In this document: positions 41,368 through 47,754 of the stretch, piece after piece
How the letters are laid out: every line of letters begins with the position of its first letter
Numbering within the stretch: position 1 is the stretch's first letter
Source: a virus
IMG/VR virus record: IMGVR_UViG_3300027963_004416
Coordinates: 1-64,000 of that record
Strand: one strand, 5' to 3'
Length of the DNA: 64,000 nt
Notes under the pieces: model-generated
Database searches by the model: none
Seen by the model: the letters and a program-made list of their open reading frames with translations, nothing else
What the model was told of the DNA's origin: nothing
Program-made: the position numbers and the translations under genes

Positions 41368-41541
41368 ATGGCTAAGGTAAACGTGGTGTACAAGACGGTT
41401 CTGTACTTCCAGCAGCAGGTCGAGGTTCCAGAAGACCAGCTGGACAACATCAAGCAATACATTCTTGATAACGACAAGCTCAACTTCGTTGATGAGTTCG
41501 ACAGCGACACGACTATCCTCAGCTACGGGGTTGCCTCTTGA
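41368..41541 (+). CDS. Small protein, function unknown
   Basis: 57 residues from ATG 41368 (AAAGGAG upstream). KVNVVYKTVLYFQQQVEVPE suggests two strands then a helix. Its stop lies in the next promoter cassette. Confidence 0.6.
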   Translation: MAKVNVVYKTVLYFQQQVEVPEDQLDNIKQYILDNDKLNFVDEFDSDTTILSYGVAS

Positions 41542-41566
41542 CTTTATTTCCTCACCAGGCTATAAT
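41538..41566 (+). promoter_or_regulatory. Early promoter cassette, leader family B
   Basis: TTGACT, 17-base spacer, TATAAT, then GAATCATCATTGAGAGAGAG, the leader shared by several later cassettes. Confidence 0.85.
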
Positions 41567-41596
41567 GAATCATCATTGAGAGAGAGGAGAAGCAAG

Positions 41597-41803
41597 ATGA
41601 ACACGAAAGAAGCACTGGCAATCATAGAACAGATCCAAGCGTTCCTGCAGCAGCACGTCAACAAGGATGCTGACTTCATCCATGCGATGGAGTACACGCG
41701 AGACAACCTCGAGAGTTGTTATCAGGAAGAGAAGGAAGCGTATGCCCACCTGGTCGTGGAGATGCGCAAGATGTTCGCAGCAGTCGAGTCCATCAGGGCT
41801 TGA
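41597..41803 (+). CDS. Small helical protein, function unknown
   Basis: 68 residues from ATG 41597 behind GAGAGGAG. Helical throughout (NTKEALAIIEQIQAFLQQHV). Confidence 0.65.
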   Translation: MNTKEALAIIEQIQAFLQQHVNKDADFIHAMEYTRDNLESCYQEEKEAYAHLVVEMRKMFAAVESIRA

Positions 41804-41828
41804 TTTTATTCTCGCGCCAGCTTATAAT
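41800..41828 (+). promoter_or_regulatory. Early promoter cassette
   Basis: TTGATT, 17-base spacer, TATAAT; leader ends GAGAGAGGGG. Confidence 0.78.
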
Positions 41829-41860
41829 TAGTTTAACATGATGAGAGAGGGGAATGCATA

Positions 41861-42100
41861 ATGAAAGTATCTAAACTGATTGAGCTGTTAGAAGGCTTCG
41901 ATGCAGAAGCCGAAATCCATTTTACGTATGGATACAATGACTATTGGCGCACGCAGGTCGCGCCGGCTGTTCGTGATGTATTCGAGGGAGAGGTTGAGTA
42001 TAGTGAATATCACAGAACGGACAAGCTGCTTGAAGACTATGAAGGTCCTCAAGACGATGACGACGACCGAGTAGTGAGAAAGGTCGTAGTTATTCAATAA
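41861..42100 (+). CDS. Small acidic protein, function unknown
   Basis: 79 residues. KVSKLIELLEGFDAEAEIHF resembles the start of small phage proteins of the 'reduce wear'-like strand-helix type; the C-terminal part contains five Asp in a row. Its end overlaps the convergent gene by 7 bases. Confidence 0.65.
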   Translation: MKVSKLIELLEGFDAEAEIHFTYGYNDYWRTQVAPAVRDVFEGEVEYSEYHRTDKLLEDYEGPQDDDDDRVVRKVVVIQ

Positions 42101-42291
42101 CGATTTTTGCGTTTGCGCTTGACAGTTGCAGGGGCGGTGAAGGCACCTGCAACTCTCTTAGCGATAGCCTTTTTGGTGACCGGCAGGAGATTGGTCGCGA
42201 TTTTGCCAATCCCCCTGAGTCGTTTAGACGCAACAGAGAGCCCGGTCAAGTCACCGATCAGGCCTTCGTTGAACTCTCTGAATGTCTTCAT
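42094..42291 (-). CDS. Basic internal head protein candidate with capsid-targeting N terminus
   Basis: 65 residues. MKTFREFNEG closely resembles the T4 internal-protein capsid-targeting signal (MKTYQEFIAE, cut after Glu by gp21). The remainder is strongly basic (KRKRKNRY end), as expected for a DNA-bound protein packed in the head. It is the last gene of a minus-strand late trio. T4-type packaging is inferred. Confidence 0.6.
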   Translation of the reverse strand: MKTFREFNEGLIGDLTGLSVASKRLRGIGKIATNLLPVTKKAIAKRVAGAFTAPATVKRKRKNRY

Positions 42292-42629
42292 GGTGCAGGG
42301 TCGTTTTCGTTAGCTGCATCCATTTCAGCTTTTTGGTTTAGCGCATGTGCAACGCCGGCCATAGCAGCTTCCTTGCCGGTTCCCGCAAGCATGATGCCCG
42401 AGAGCGTGCCGCAAAGGAATGTAGCAACGGGGATGATTAGCTCGAAGAACTTTTGATCGATGGGCGAAATAGCCCCAAGCGGTTGCGTTACAAAGATGAT
42501 TGAGTACAGGACCACGAACACGATGCCGATTAGCGTCAATGCCAGGCACATGCCAATGAAGAACTTCAGACGAACCATCAATTCTTCTGATGTATATCTT
42601 TCGCCTCTTTTAGATGAAACTTCGCTCAT
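42288..42629 (-). CDS. Two-helix membrane protein, holin-like
   Basis: 113 residues. Two membrane helices (about 24-48 and 63-82, LTLIGIVFVVLYSIIFV and IIPVATFLCGTLSGIMLAG) with a charged N terminus and a polar C tail. It lies between a lipoprotein gene and an internal head protein gene. A holin role is possible; similar membrane proteins in phages are mostly unassigned. Confidence 0.7.
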   Translation of the reverse strand: MSEVSSKRGERYTSEELMVRLKFFIGMCLALTLIGIVFVVLYSIIFVTQPLGAISPIDQKFFELIIPVATFLCGTLSGIMLAGTGKEAAMAGVAHALNQKAEMDAANENDPAP

Positions 42630-42829
42630 TTTTTAGCTCCTTGTTCACTAGGAAGAATCTGCATCACTTCCGGTTGTGATTCAAAAATATATTTAGGACA
42701 GTCCCGATTTATTTCACATACAGGCGCCTTACATTCAGGCTTTTTCCAATTCTCATTATCTTGGCAAGGATACCGAAACTCAGCATCACAGCCACTTAAC
42801 AATAGCATAGTTAACATTATTCTTTTCAT
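42626..42829 (-). CDS. Small lipoprotein
   Basis: 67 residues from ATG 42829, which has a GGGGGGA site. The lipobox LLLSGC (Cys at about residue 14) follows a short basic start (MKRIMLTM). The Cys-rich mature part (PVCEINRDCP) may form disulfides. An outer-membrane spanin-like or exclusion role is possible. A longer frame upstream to 42949 lacks support. Confidence 0.7.
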   Translation of the reverse strand: MKRIMLTMLLLSGCDAEFRYPCQDNENWKKPECKAPVCEINRDCPKYIFESQPEVMQILPSEQGAKK

Positions 42830-42858
42830 ATTCCCCCCTTTTAAGTCAACATGCCTTT

Positions 42859-42866
42859 TATTTATA
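42859..42866 (-). promoter_or_regulatory. Minus-strand late promoter
   Basis: TATTTATA on the plus strand, TATAAATA on the minus strand, 29 bases before the lipoprotein start. Confidence 0.7.
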
Positions 42867-42876
42867 GAGAAAGAAC

Positions 42877-43056
42877 ATGGTAATATATTATGTAGTACTA
42901 ATGACGCTGTCCGGTTCCCAGAACCTAACGCTAAAAGAATTCTCCACACATACTGAATGTGAATCGTATATGAAGAGCAACCATAAACGATTAACTAAAG
43001 TGTATTATGTGGAGAACAAACAACGAATGACCGGATCAGGATGTAGAAACAAATAA
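42877..43056 (+). CDS. 59-residue protein, function unknown
   Basis: ATG 42877 to TAA 43056, MVIYYVVLMTLSGSQNLTLKEFS..., with two Cys in the second half. The pattern VLMTLSG..LTLKEF..ECESYM resembles small exported phage proteins. No clear ribosome site is seen beyond AGAGAAAGAA. Confidence 0.5.
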   Translation: MVIYYVVLMTLSGSQNLTLKEFSTHTECESYMKSNHKRLTKVYYVENKQRMTGSGCRNK

Positions 43057-43057
43057 T

Positions 43058-43222
43058 ATGATATTGCTTCTCCTAATAGGATTGATAATACTAGGATGCA
43101 TGTTCGAAACTATATTGAGCATTGTGTTTCATATAGCTATCATTGCAATGCTCATGATGGGATTCGGAGTAATGGCAGCAGGAGTATACGCCCTATTGGT
43201 TACTCTGGTAGTTCTTAGCTGA
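43058..43222 (+). CDS. 54-residue hydrophobic membrane protein
   Basis: ATG 43058, one base after the preceding stop. Two membrane helices cover nearly the whole chain (MILLLLIGLIILGCMFETIL, then AMLMMGFGVMAAGVYALLV). LILGC could be a lipobox. Confidence 0.55.
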   Translation: MILLLLIGLIILGCMFETILSIVFHIAIIAMLMMGFGVMAAGVYALLVTLVVLS

Positions 43223-43743
43223 TTTATTAGCGAGTTTCATAGAGATATATTTTGTTAAACTGAATCGTCAAAATGTATATGGATCGCTATGATATAAGAG
43301 AATGCGTTCAATAGCGAGGTGCTGAGAAGGTCTCTGATATATTCTCTCGCTGTTTTTCTCTATGAAATACTCTATGAAATACTCTATGAAATACTCTATG
43401 CATTCCCCGCTATGAAACCGCTATGAAAACTCTATGCATTATCGCGCCGCGCTACTATGTACAGCAAATGATTTGCAGCATTATACTACCGCAATAATCT
43501 TTCGCAAATCACTATCGCAAACAGATACAGCTAGTCATTAGCGCATTCAGCTTTCGCGCACATGATCTTCCATTATGCCTGATCTCTGAAATTAAATCAA
43601 CTCAGATCAGTAGCGCAATTTGTTTGCGGTGCTAGGGCTGTGGGCCACCCGTCCCGTCCATCCCAGGCGTGCCTTTCGAATCATTAAAGACATTGTACTG
43701 GGGCGCGGAAAAAAAAACCAGCACTTTTGGGGCGAGAAAGTTG
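43223..43743. other. Gene-free stretch with short direct repeats
   Basis: About 520 bases without a credible gene. It holds a 12-base tandem repeat (43358-43404), related CGCTATGAAA units, two TCTATGCATT words, and many GCGCA/CGCAAA words. CAGCAAATGATTTGCAG (43462-43478) is an inverted repeat. It ends at the promoter for the gene at 43801. An origin or recombination site is possible. Confidence 0.5.
43358..43440 (+). repeat. Iteron-like tandem repeat CTCTATGAAATA
   Basis: Three exact 12-base copies begin at 43358, 43370 and 43382; a fourth diverges to CTCTATGCATTC. Two CGCTATGAAA units and a further CTCTATGCATT follow. Confidence 0.8.
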
Positions 43744-43772
43744 TTGACTTTTTTTCCGCGCCAGGATATAAT
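43744..43772 (+). promoter_or_regulatory. Early promoter cassette, leader family B
   Basis: TTGACT, 17-base spacer, TATAAT, then GAATCATCATGAGAGAGAGG. The sequence before it (GAGAAAGT.GTTGAC) matches that before the promoter at 36579. Confidence 0.88.
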
Positions 43773-43800
43773 GAATCATCATGAGAGAGAGGAGTGAGAA

Positions 43801-44028
43801 ATGATCTACACGGAATCGATGATTGACCATATGATGGGCCTCGATGCACTGAGTATCGAAAAGGGCTTTCGCAATGCAGAGTACTTCGATATCAAAATTA
43901 AGTCAAGCAAGTTCGTTGGTCTGAATAGCGATGGCCATTTCGTATATAAGTGCGAGTTCTCAGAAGGAATGAAGCAAAACGTTTTCGCTACTCTTAACGA
44001 GAACTCGAAGCTGATGTGTGAATTTTGA
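43801..44028 (+). CDS. Small protein, function unknown
   Basis: 75 residues (MIYTESMIDHMMGLDALSIE, then YFDIKIKSSKFVGL). Alpha/beta, no family recognised. Strong early promoter cassette and GAGGAG site. Confidence 0.65.
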   Translation: MIYTESMIDHMMGLDALSIEKGFRNAEYFDIKIKSSKFVGLNSDGHFVYKCEFSEGMKQNVFATLNENSKLMCEF

Positions 44029-44030
44029 GC

Positions 44031-44059
44031 TTGACTTAATTTTCGCGTCAGGATATAAT
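44031..44059 (+). promoter_or_regulatory. Early promoter cassette, leader family B
   Basis: TTGACT, 17-base spacer, TATAAT, same GAATCATCATGAGAGAGAGG leader; starts 3 bases after the upstream stop. Confidence 0.88.
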
Positions 44060-44087
44060 GAATCATCATGAGAGAGAGGAGAGAGAA

Positions 44088-44303
44088 ATGAGCAATCAAC
44101 GTGAGATGGTTCTTGACAGTCAGATGGATGTTCTGGATAGCGCAATCATCGCCATCGGTCGTGCGATTCAAGAACTGGATAGCGGTGATCGCTGGTGCGA
44201 TTTGGATACCAATGATGCGATCTTGAAGCTCGAAGCGATTCGTCAAGAACTGACAGATCAGTACATGCTTATCGAAGACGAATTGCGTCAAATCGAGGCT
44301 TGA
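44088..44303 (+). CDS. Coiled-coil protein, tandem paralogue 1
   Basis: 71 residues (SNQREMVLDSQMDVLDSAII... DLDTNDAILKLEAIRQEL). Acidic, fully helical. It shares its plan, spacing and many residues with the next gene, so the two are tandem duplicates, each with its own promoter. Confidence 0.7.
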   Translation: MSNQREMVLDSQMDVLDSAIIAIGRAIQELDSGDRWCDLDTNDAILKLEAIRQELTDQYMLIEDELRQIEA

Positions 44304-44328
44304 CTTTTTTTCCGGGCTCATGCATAAT
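44300..44328 (+). promoter_or_regulatory. Early promoter cassette
   Basis: TTGACT, 17-base spacer, CATAAT; leader GAACGTACATTAAGAGAGAG, a variant of family B. Confidence 0.8.
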
Positions 44329-44357
44329 GAACGTACATTAAGAGAGAGGAGTAGGAA

Positions 44358-44579
44358 ATGAACAATCAACGTGAAATGATTCTCGAAAGCCAATTGAGCA
44401 TCCTGACCAACGCAATCGTTGCATTGAGTCGCACGATCAATGAACTGGATGAAGCTGATCGCTTTCCGGATCTGGATACGAAAGAAGCTATCGCTAAACT
44501 CGAAGACGTTCGTCAGGATCTGGAAGATCAGGTGATGGGTATCGAAGAAGAGTTGAACGAAATCGAAGATAGCTTTTGA
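44358..44579 (+). CDS. Coiled-coil protein, tandem paralogue 2
   Basis: 73 residues (NNQREMILESQLSILTNAIV... DLDTKEAIAKLEDVRQDL). Clear duplicate of the preceding gene, with similar length and the same QREM and DLDT landmarks. Confidence 0.7.
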   Translation: MNNQREMILESQLSILTNAIVALSRTINELDEADRFPDLDTKEAIAKLEDVRQDLEDQVMGIEEELNEIEDSF

Positions 44580-44589
44580 ACGAAGTCGC

Positions 44590-44618
44590 TTGACTTAATT
44601 TCCGCGGCAGGATATAAT
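44590..44618 (+). promoter_or_regulatory. Early promoter cassette, leader family B
   Basis: TTGACT, 17-base spacer, TATAAT, then GAATCATCATGAGAGAGAGG. Confidence 0.88.
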
Positions 44619-44643
44619 GAATCATCATGAGAGAGAGGAGAGT

Positions 44644-44832
44644 ATGATGACGGAACTGAAACAAATCACGCTGATGCTTAACGCCGATGAAGCCGAGTTC
44701 TTGGCGCAGGCGTTGGAGATTCACGCAGACAAGTACGCAGGCAGAATCTCGTTTGTTGAGGAGCTTGATCGCTACGTGCGTTCGACTCTGCAGACGAAGT
44801 TCGATCCGGCTTTCGCGGAGGACGTAGAATGA
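44644..44832 (+). CDS. Small protein, function unknown
   Basis: 62 residues from ATG 44644 (or 44647). LKQITLMLNADEAEFLAQAL resembles a strand-helix start as in small phage regulators. Overlaps the next gene by 4 bases. The in-frame ATG at 44617 belongs to the shared leader and is not needed. Confidence 0.65.
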   Translation: MMTELKQITLMLNADEAEFLAQALEIHADKYAGRISFVEELDRYVRSTLQTKFDPAFAEDVE

Positions 44833-44990
44833 CTGAGCAACAAATTGAGCTGGTCGTTGAGAAGTGGTTCGATCGCATCGACCGCCAGTATATGGGCAAC
44901 GAGTTATCCTATCAAGACTACATGGCAGAGGTCGAGGCCGTGCGCCTCTGGGCTGATGCAAAGTATGCTGAGATGACGGCGTTGCATTAA
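44829..44990 (+). CDS. 53-residue helical protein
   Basis: ATG 44829 overlapping the upstream stop (ATGA). MTEQQIELVVEKWFDRIDRQ, Tyr/Trp-rich and helical. Its stop lies within the next promoter. Confidence 0.6.
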   Translation: MTEQQIELVVEKWFDRIDRQYMGNELSYQDYMAEVEAVRLWADAKYAEMTALH

Positions 44991-45010
44991 TTTCCTCAGG
45001 AAGCTACAAT
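44982..45010 (+). promoter_or_regulatory. Early promoter cassette
   Basis: TTGCAT, 17-base spacer, TACAAT; leader GAAGTACATTGTGAGAGAGG, shared with the cassette at 45590. Confidence 0.72.
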
Positions 45011-45039
45011 GAAGTACATTGTGAGAGAGGAGAAAGACG

Positions 45040-45207
45040 GTGTACGATGCAGATGGATGGGATAGCTACGCCGCGTACGCTCATGAGCAGATGCTCGAGC
45101 TGATGTTCAAGGAGTCGGACGATTGCGTGGAGTTTGTCAACAAGTGGATCCAGGATCAGCTGGCCACGGCGGTTCCTACGGAAGTGTTTCAGGAGATTGA
45201 GCAATGA
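45040..45207 (+). CDS. 55-residue protein, function unknown
   Basis: GTG 45040 (GAGGAG upstream) to TGA 45207; MYDADGWDSYAAYAHEQMLE. Overlaps the next ATG by 4 bases. Confidence 0.55.
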   Translation: MYDADGWDSYAAYAHEQMLELMFKESDDCVEFVNKWIQDQLATAVPTEVFQEIEQ

Positions 45208-45398
45208 GTGCAATGAGTGATCTGGATATCGTCAAGCAAGAGGTCTTCGAGTTCTTGGATGACCTGCGGTTGAGCGGTGAGACCAACATGTTTGGAGCTG
45301 CACCGTACATCGTCGAGGAGTTTGGCATGAACAAGGCTGAGGCGCGCGTCCTGTTGAGTGCATGGATGCAGACGTTCAGCGAGCGTCACGCAGCGTAA
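45204..45398 (+). CDS. Small protein, possible winged-helix-like
   Basis: 64 residues (IVKQEVFEFLDDLRLSGETNMFGAAPYIVEEFGMNKAEARVLLSAWM). The helix-turn-helix-like pattern is common in small phage proteins of this type. Function unknown. Confidence 0.65.
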   Translation: MSAMSDLDIVKQEVFEFLDDLRLSGETNMFGAAPYIVEEFGMNKAEARVLLSAWMQTFSERHAA

Positions 45399-45401
45399 GA
45401 A

Positions 45402-45585
45402 CCGACCAGGTGGTGTACGGCTGCCAAAGCCACCGGGTGACTATGAGCAGGGTCGAGCCTGGGACATGACCCAAAAACAGGCAACGATTTCCCCCGGTGG
45501 CCTCGGCTCCTCTCTCACTCTCCGCAGAGGCCACCACCCAACCTGTCGCCCGCGTGCGACCCCGGACCAGTAACCGGGACCTTTT
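45402..45585 (+). ncRNA. GC-rich structured non-coding stretch with terminator
   Basis: Between genes at 45398 and 45649. Stems: GGTGGTG/CACCACC (45409-45415 with 45532-45538), GCCACCGGG/CCCGGTGGC (45429-45437 with 45493-45501), GGGTC/GACCC (45450-45472). A CCCGG/CCGGG hairpin at 45561-45578 followed by ACCTTTT looks like a terminator. Nested stems suggest a small RNA processed from the upstream message. Confidence 0.45.
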
Positions 45586-45589
45586 CTGG

Positions 45590-45618
45590 TTGCGTTTATT
45601 TCCTGAAGACGTCATAAT
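45590..45618 (+). promoter_or_regulatory. Early promoter cassette
   Basis: TTGCGT, 17-base spacer, CATAAT; leader GAAGTACATTGTGAGAGAGG. Confidence 0.7.
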
Positions 45619-45648
45619 GAAGTACATTGTGAGAGAGGAGTGAAAGAA

Positions 45649-46020
45649 ATGCAAGCAACCTACACCTTCGACGAAAACATCGTCAGCGACCTGCACAAGG
45701 ATGCCTACGGCTTTCGTCCGAGCCAGTCGTTCTGGGAGTACTGGACAGGTGCCGACGACGACCGCAAGCAGCGGATCTGGGACGACCTGCTGGGTGCCCT
45801 GGATCGTGAGATGGAGTACCAGCGTCAGCGTGAAGCTGAGGCCGTGGAGGATTTCGATGAGATGCTCGATCGACTGTACCGGGCCGGTGCGAAGGACTTC
45901 ACGATGGCGATCAAGTGGGCACATGATGCGCACGATACGGACGGGGACGATGAGTACCTGGAGTACACCCTCGGTCTGCCGTTCAACCACATCCGCAAAG
46001 CACGCGAGGCCACGAAGTAG
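45649..46020 (+). CDS. Acidic phage protein, function unknown
   Basis: 123 residues from ATG 45649 (AGGAG 8 bases upstream). YTFDENIVSDLHKDAYGFRPS followed by FWEYW resembles a recurrent early phage protein in which that motif precedes a helical C terminus. Codons are markedly G+C-rich at third positions. Confidence 0.72.
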   Translation: MQATYTFDENIVSDLHKDAYGFRPSQSFWEYWTGADDDRKQRIWDDLLGALDREMEYQRQREAEAVEDFDEMLDRLYRAGAKDFTMAIKWAHDAHDTDGDDEYLEYTLGLPFNHIRKAREATK

Positions 46021-46049
46021 TGGCCTTATTTTCGTGTGGCGCCGATAAT
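46021..46049 (+). promoter_or_regulatory. Weak early promoter cassette
   Basis: TGGCCT, 17-base spacer, GATAAT, then GAATCATCAAGAGAGAGAAA. Spacing and leader match the family although the -35 is poor. Confidence 0.5.
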
Positions 46050-46082
46050 GAATCATCAAGAGAGAGAAAGAGGAGTAGGGAA

Positions 46083-46172
46083 ATGAAAGAACTGATCTTT
46101 GTTGCATTCTGCGTTATGGGTGGTTACGGTCTGCATGACATGGTTATCACTTTGAGCAAGCTGGCTCACTAA
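46083..46172 (+). CDS. 29-residue membrane peptide
   Basis: ATG 46083 behind GAGGAG; one hydrophobic segment (LIFVAFCVMGGYGLHDMVI). The next gene follows with its own AAGGAG. Confidence 0.5.
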   Translation: MKELIFVAFCVMGGYGLHDMVITLSKLAH

Positions 46173-46184
46173 GGAGAGAGAGAA

Positions 46185-46457
46185 ATGAGTCTAGAATGGG
46201 AATTGAGCTGTTACGGTGTTGCTGAGAAGCACCTCGAAGAGACCTTCAAGTCGTCGTACGTGCAGATGGTCGGTATCGACATGTACGTGGCAGGCATCAT
46301 GAGTGACTGTCAGGAGATCCTGGAGCACTATGATGACAAGGAGGGCAAGGAGGCTGTCCGTCAGCTCCTGAATCGGGCGAAGTACTATCTGAGCCGTCGC
46401 TATGATGAGCAGCGTCAGGCTGCTGATGAAGACTTCCGGAAGCGGAGGGTTGCATGA
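46185..46457 (+). CDS. Helical protein, function unknown
   Basis: 90 residues (SLEWELSCYGVAEKHLEETF ... LEHYDDKEGKEAVRQLL). Fully helical. Overlaps the next gene by 4 bases. Confidence 0.65.
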   Translation: MSLEWELSCYGVAEKHLEETFKSSYVQMVGIDMYVAGIMSDCQEILEHYDDKEGKEAVRQLLNRAKYYLSRRYDEQRQAADEDFRKRRVA

Positions 46458-46663
46458 TGGAGTACAGTGTCGAGTTGTATGAGGACCCGGACCAGTGGTC
46501 CTTCTGGGAGGTGATCGAATGGGGTCCTCATCCACATCCAGAAGACACCGTACGTCGACGGACCGGCATGATCCTCCATCGTGTCCGTGGCAATGACTGG
46601 GTATCTGAAATGGCTGCTCGTGAGTGGCTACACATCTACAAAAAGGAGAATGGAATTGAATAA
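46454..46663 (+). CDS. Small Trp-rich protein, function unknown
   Basis: 69 residues (SVELYEDPDQWSFWEVIEWG, later MAAREWLHIYKKENGIE). The number of Trp is high. Start at the first of two adjacent ATG codons. Confidence 0.6.
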   Translation: MMEYSVELYEDPDQWSFWEVIEWGPHPHPEDTVRRRTGMILHRVRGNDWVSEMAAREWLHIYKKENGIE

Positions 46664-46745
46664 TGGTGACATGTACGTGGGTTACGCCCTCTGGTTCGTG
46701 GCAGGCTTCCTGCTAGGCTACATCGTGTTAGGTGCACTAGTATGA
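46656..46745 (+). CDS. 29-residue membrane peptide
   Basis: TTG 46656 behind AAAGGAG; residues 6-29 form one membrane helix (YVGYALWFVAGFLLGYIVLG). Overlaps both neighbours. Confidence 0.45.
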   Translation: MNNGDMYVGYALWFVAGFLLGYIVLGALV

Positions 46746-46885
46746 TCTACTTACAGTACGTAGTGACACTAGTATGTGCACTGCTGGTGCCGGTGTTCGT
46801 AGTGCGTGGTGACACGTACCATGCCGTCATCTTCTCCATCATGGCCGGCGTCAACCTGGTCATGATACTGGACCGTCGTACATGA
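46742..46885 (+). CDS. 47-residue membrane protein
   Basis: ATG 46742 overlapping the previous stop. Two hydrophobic segments (YVVTLVCALLVPVFVV and AVIFSIMAGVNLVMIL) separated by RGDTYH. Many CACTAGT-type words surround it. Confidence 0.5.
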   Translation: MIYLQYVVTLVCALLVPVFVVRGDTYHAVIFSIMAGVNLVMILDRRT

Positions 46886-47143
46886 GGCACTAGTGTACAG
46901 TGATTGCAGAATTAGTACTAGTAGGGTACATGGGTACAAAAATAGTTGGTACGTTAACGAAGATTTAACCGTGTAATTTTTTGCGTGCTCTCATAACCTC
47001 TTTATCCCTCCCCCAGTACAAAAATAGTGCGTGCCTCTGAGATTTTTATCCGCGGGAAAATCGCGCGCGCAAAAACCCCGTAGAATTGCTTTTCTCAGAG
47101 ACCTATATTAATATACAGTATTATTCTTCACTCAGGAGGTGTC
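46886..47143. other. Intergenic stretch, no gene seen
   Basis: Holds a run of GTAC/ACTAGT words (46886-46950), two copies of GTACAAAAATAGT (near 46932 and 47017), and the GC-rich CGCGGGAAAATCGCGCGCGC around 47051-47070. A weak promoter ends it. Confidence 0.5.
47086..47114 (+). promoter_or_regulatory. Possible promoter
   Basis: TTGCTT, 17-base spacer, TAATAT, 29 bases before the gene at 47144. Weak match. Confidence 0.4.
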
Positions 47144-47296
47144 ATGACACTGGCAGATAATCTTAAAAATCTTCTTCAGAAAAAAAACTCTTCATCTCAT
47201 GTAGACAAGAAGAGGGGTAGTGGTGTTGACGTAGTCTCCAAGAGTCAGGTGAACGTCAACAAGCCTCAAAGAAAGAGTGCAGGGAGGGGTCGATGA
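47144..47296 (+). CDS. 50-residue basic protein
   Basis: ATG 47144 with the strong AGGAGGTG site. Lys/Ser-rich (NLKNLLQKKNSSSHVDKKRG) ending GRGR. Overlaps the next gene by 4 bases. Confidence 0.6.
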   Translation: MTLADNLKNLLQKKNSSSHVDKKRGSGVDVVSKSQVNVNKPQRKSAGRGR

Positions 47297-47412
47297 AGCA
47301 AGTCAAGGTGGTAAGAAACAAAAACGGGACGACTCGTAGTTACATACGTACTCAGACTGGCAAATGGCAGAAGTGTGGTCAGAGTACGTACAACAATAGG
47401 AAGAAGCGGTAG
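47293..47412 (+). CDS. 39-residue very basic protein
   Basis: ATG 47293 to TAG 47412; KQVKVVRNKNGTTRSYIRTQ, ending NNRKKR. Probably nucleic-acid binding. Confidence 0.55.
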   Translation: MKQVKVVRNKNGTTRSYIRTQTGKWQKCGQSTYNNRKKR

Positions 47413-47457
47413 GGAAAATTTTTTGGCCTAAGGCTGTGAGATTCAAAGGAGAAGGAA

Positions 47458-47703
47458 GTGAAAAGAGAACAGATAATTGAAATGGCATATCAGTATAAGT
47501 TTGATGGTAGTGACGGTGTATTCCAGTGGAACAATGAAGAACACTTTAAAGCCGGTTTTCTGTCTTTTGAGAGGTTTGTGAATGACTTCGAAGAGCGAAT
47601 CAGGCTTGAATGTGCTAACCTGGCCGATGAGTTGGGTTCGTACGAAGTAGCCAGCGCAATTCGTACTCTTGCATACAATGATGAGAGAAGCGATCGTTAT
47701 TAG
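47458..47703 (+). CDS. Small protein, function unknown
   Basis: 81 residues from GTG 47458 (AAAGGAGAAGGA upstream): REQIIEMAYQYKFDGSDGVF then LSFERFVNDFEERIRLECA. This plan (short helix, aromatic loop, helix) recurs in small phage proteins of unknown function. Confidence 0.65.
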   Translation: MKREQIIEMAYQYKFDGSDGVFQWNNEEHFKAGFLSFERFVNDFEERIRLECANLADELGSYEVASAIRTLAYNDERSDRY

Positions 47704-47754
47704 CCGAACCGGCGCTCTATCTAAATACCTTAGTGTAGAGCATAGGTAGGTAGC

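Noticed and set aside
42830-42949. Longer N terminus for the minus-strand lipoprotein gene
   Set aside because: The extension would run over the late promoter at 42859-42866 and put the signal peptide and lipobox in the middle; ATG 42829 has a strong ribosome site.
43358-43440. CRISPR-like repeat array
   Set aside because: Repeats are 12 bases long without spacers between them; this is a tandem repeat.
44058-44087. Upstream in-frame ATG giving an MNHHERE extension
   Set aside because: The bases are the shared leader present before several genes in different frames; the GAGGAG site points to the ATG at 44088 (and 44644 for the later gene).
43806-44393. 195-residue minus-strand reading frame
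   Set aside because: It covers two plus-strand genes and promoter cassettes in antisense and has no ribosome site or promoter of its own.
45376-46107. 243-residue minus-strand reading frame
   Set aside because: It runs antisense across supported plus-strand genes with promoter cassettes and ribosome sites, and its protein looks like an antisense artefact of GC-rich codons.
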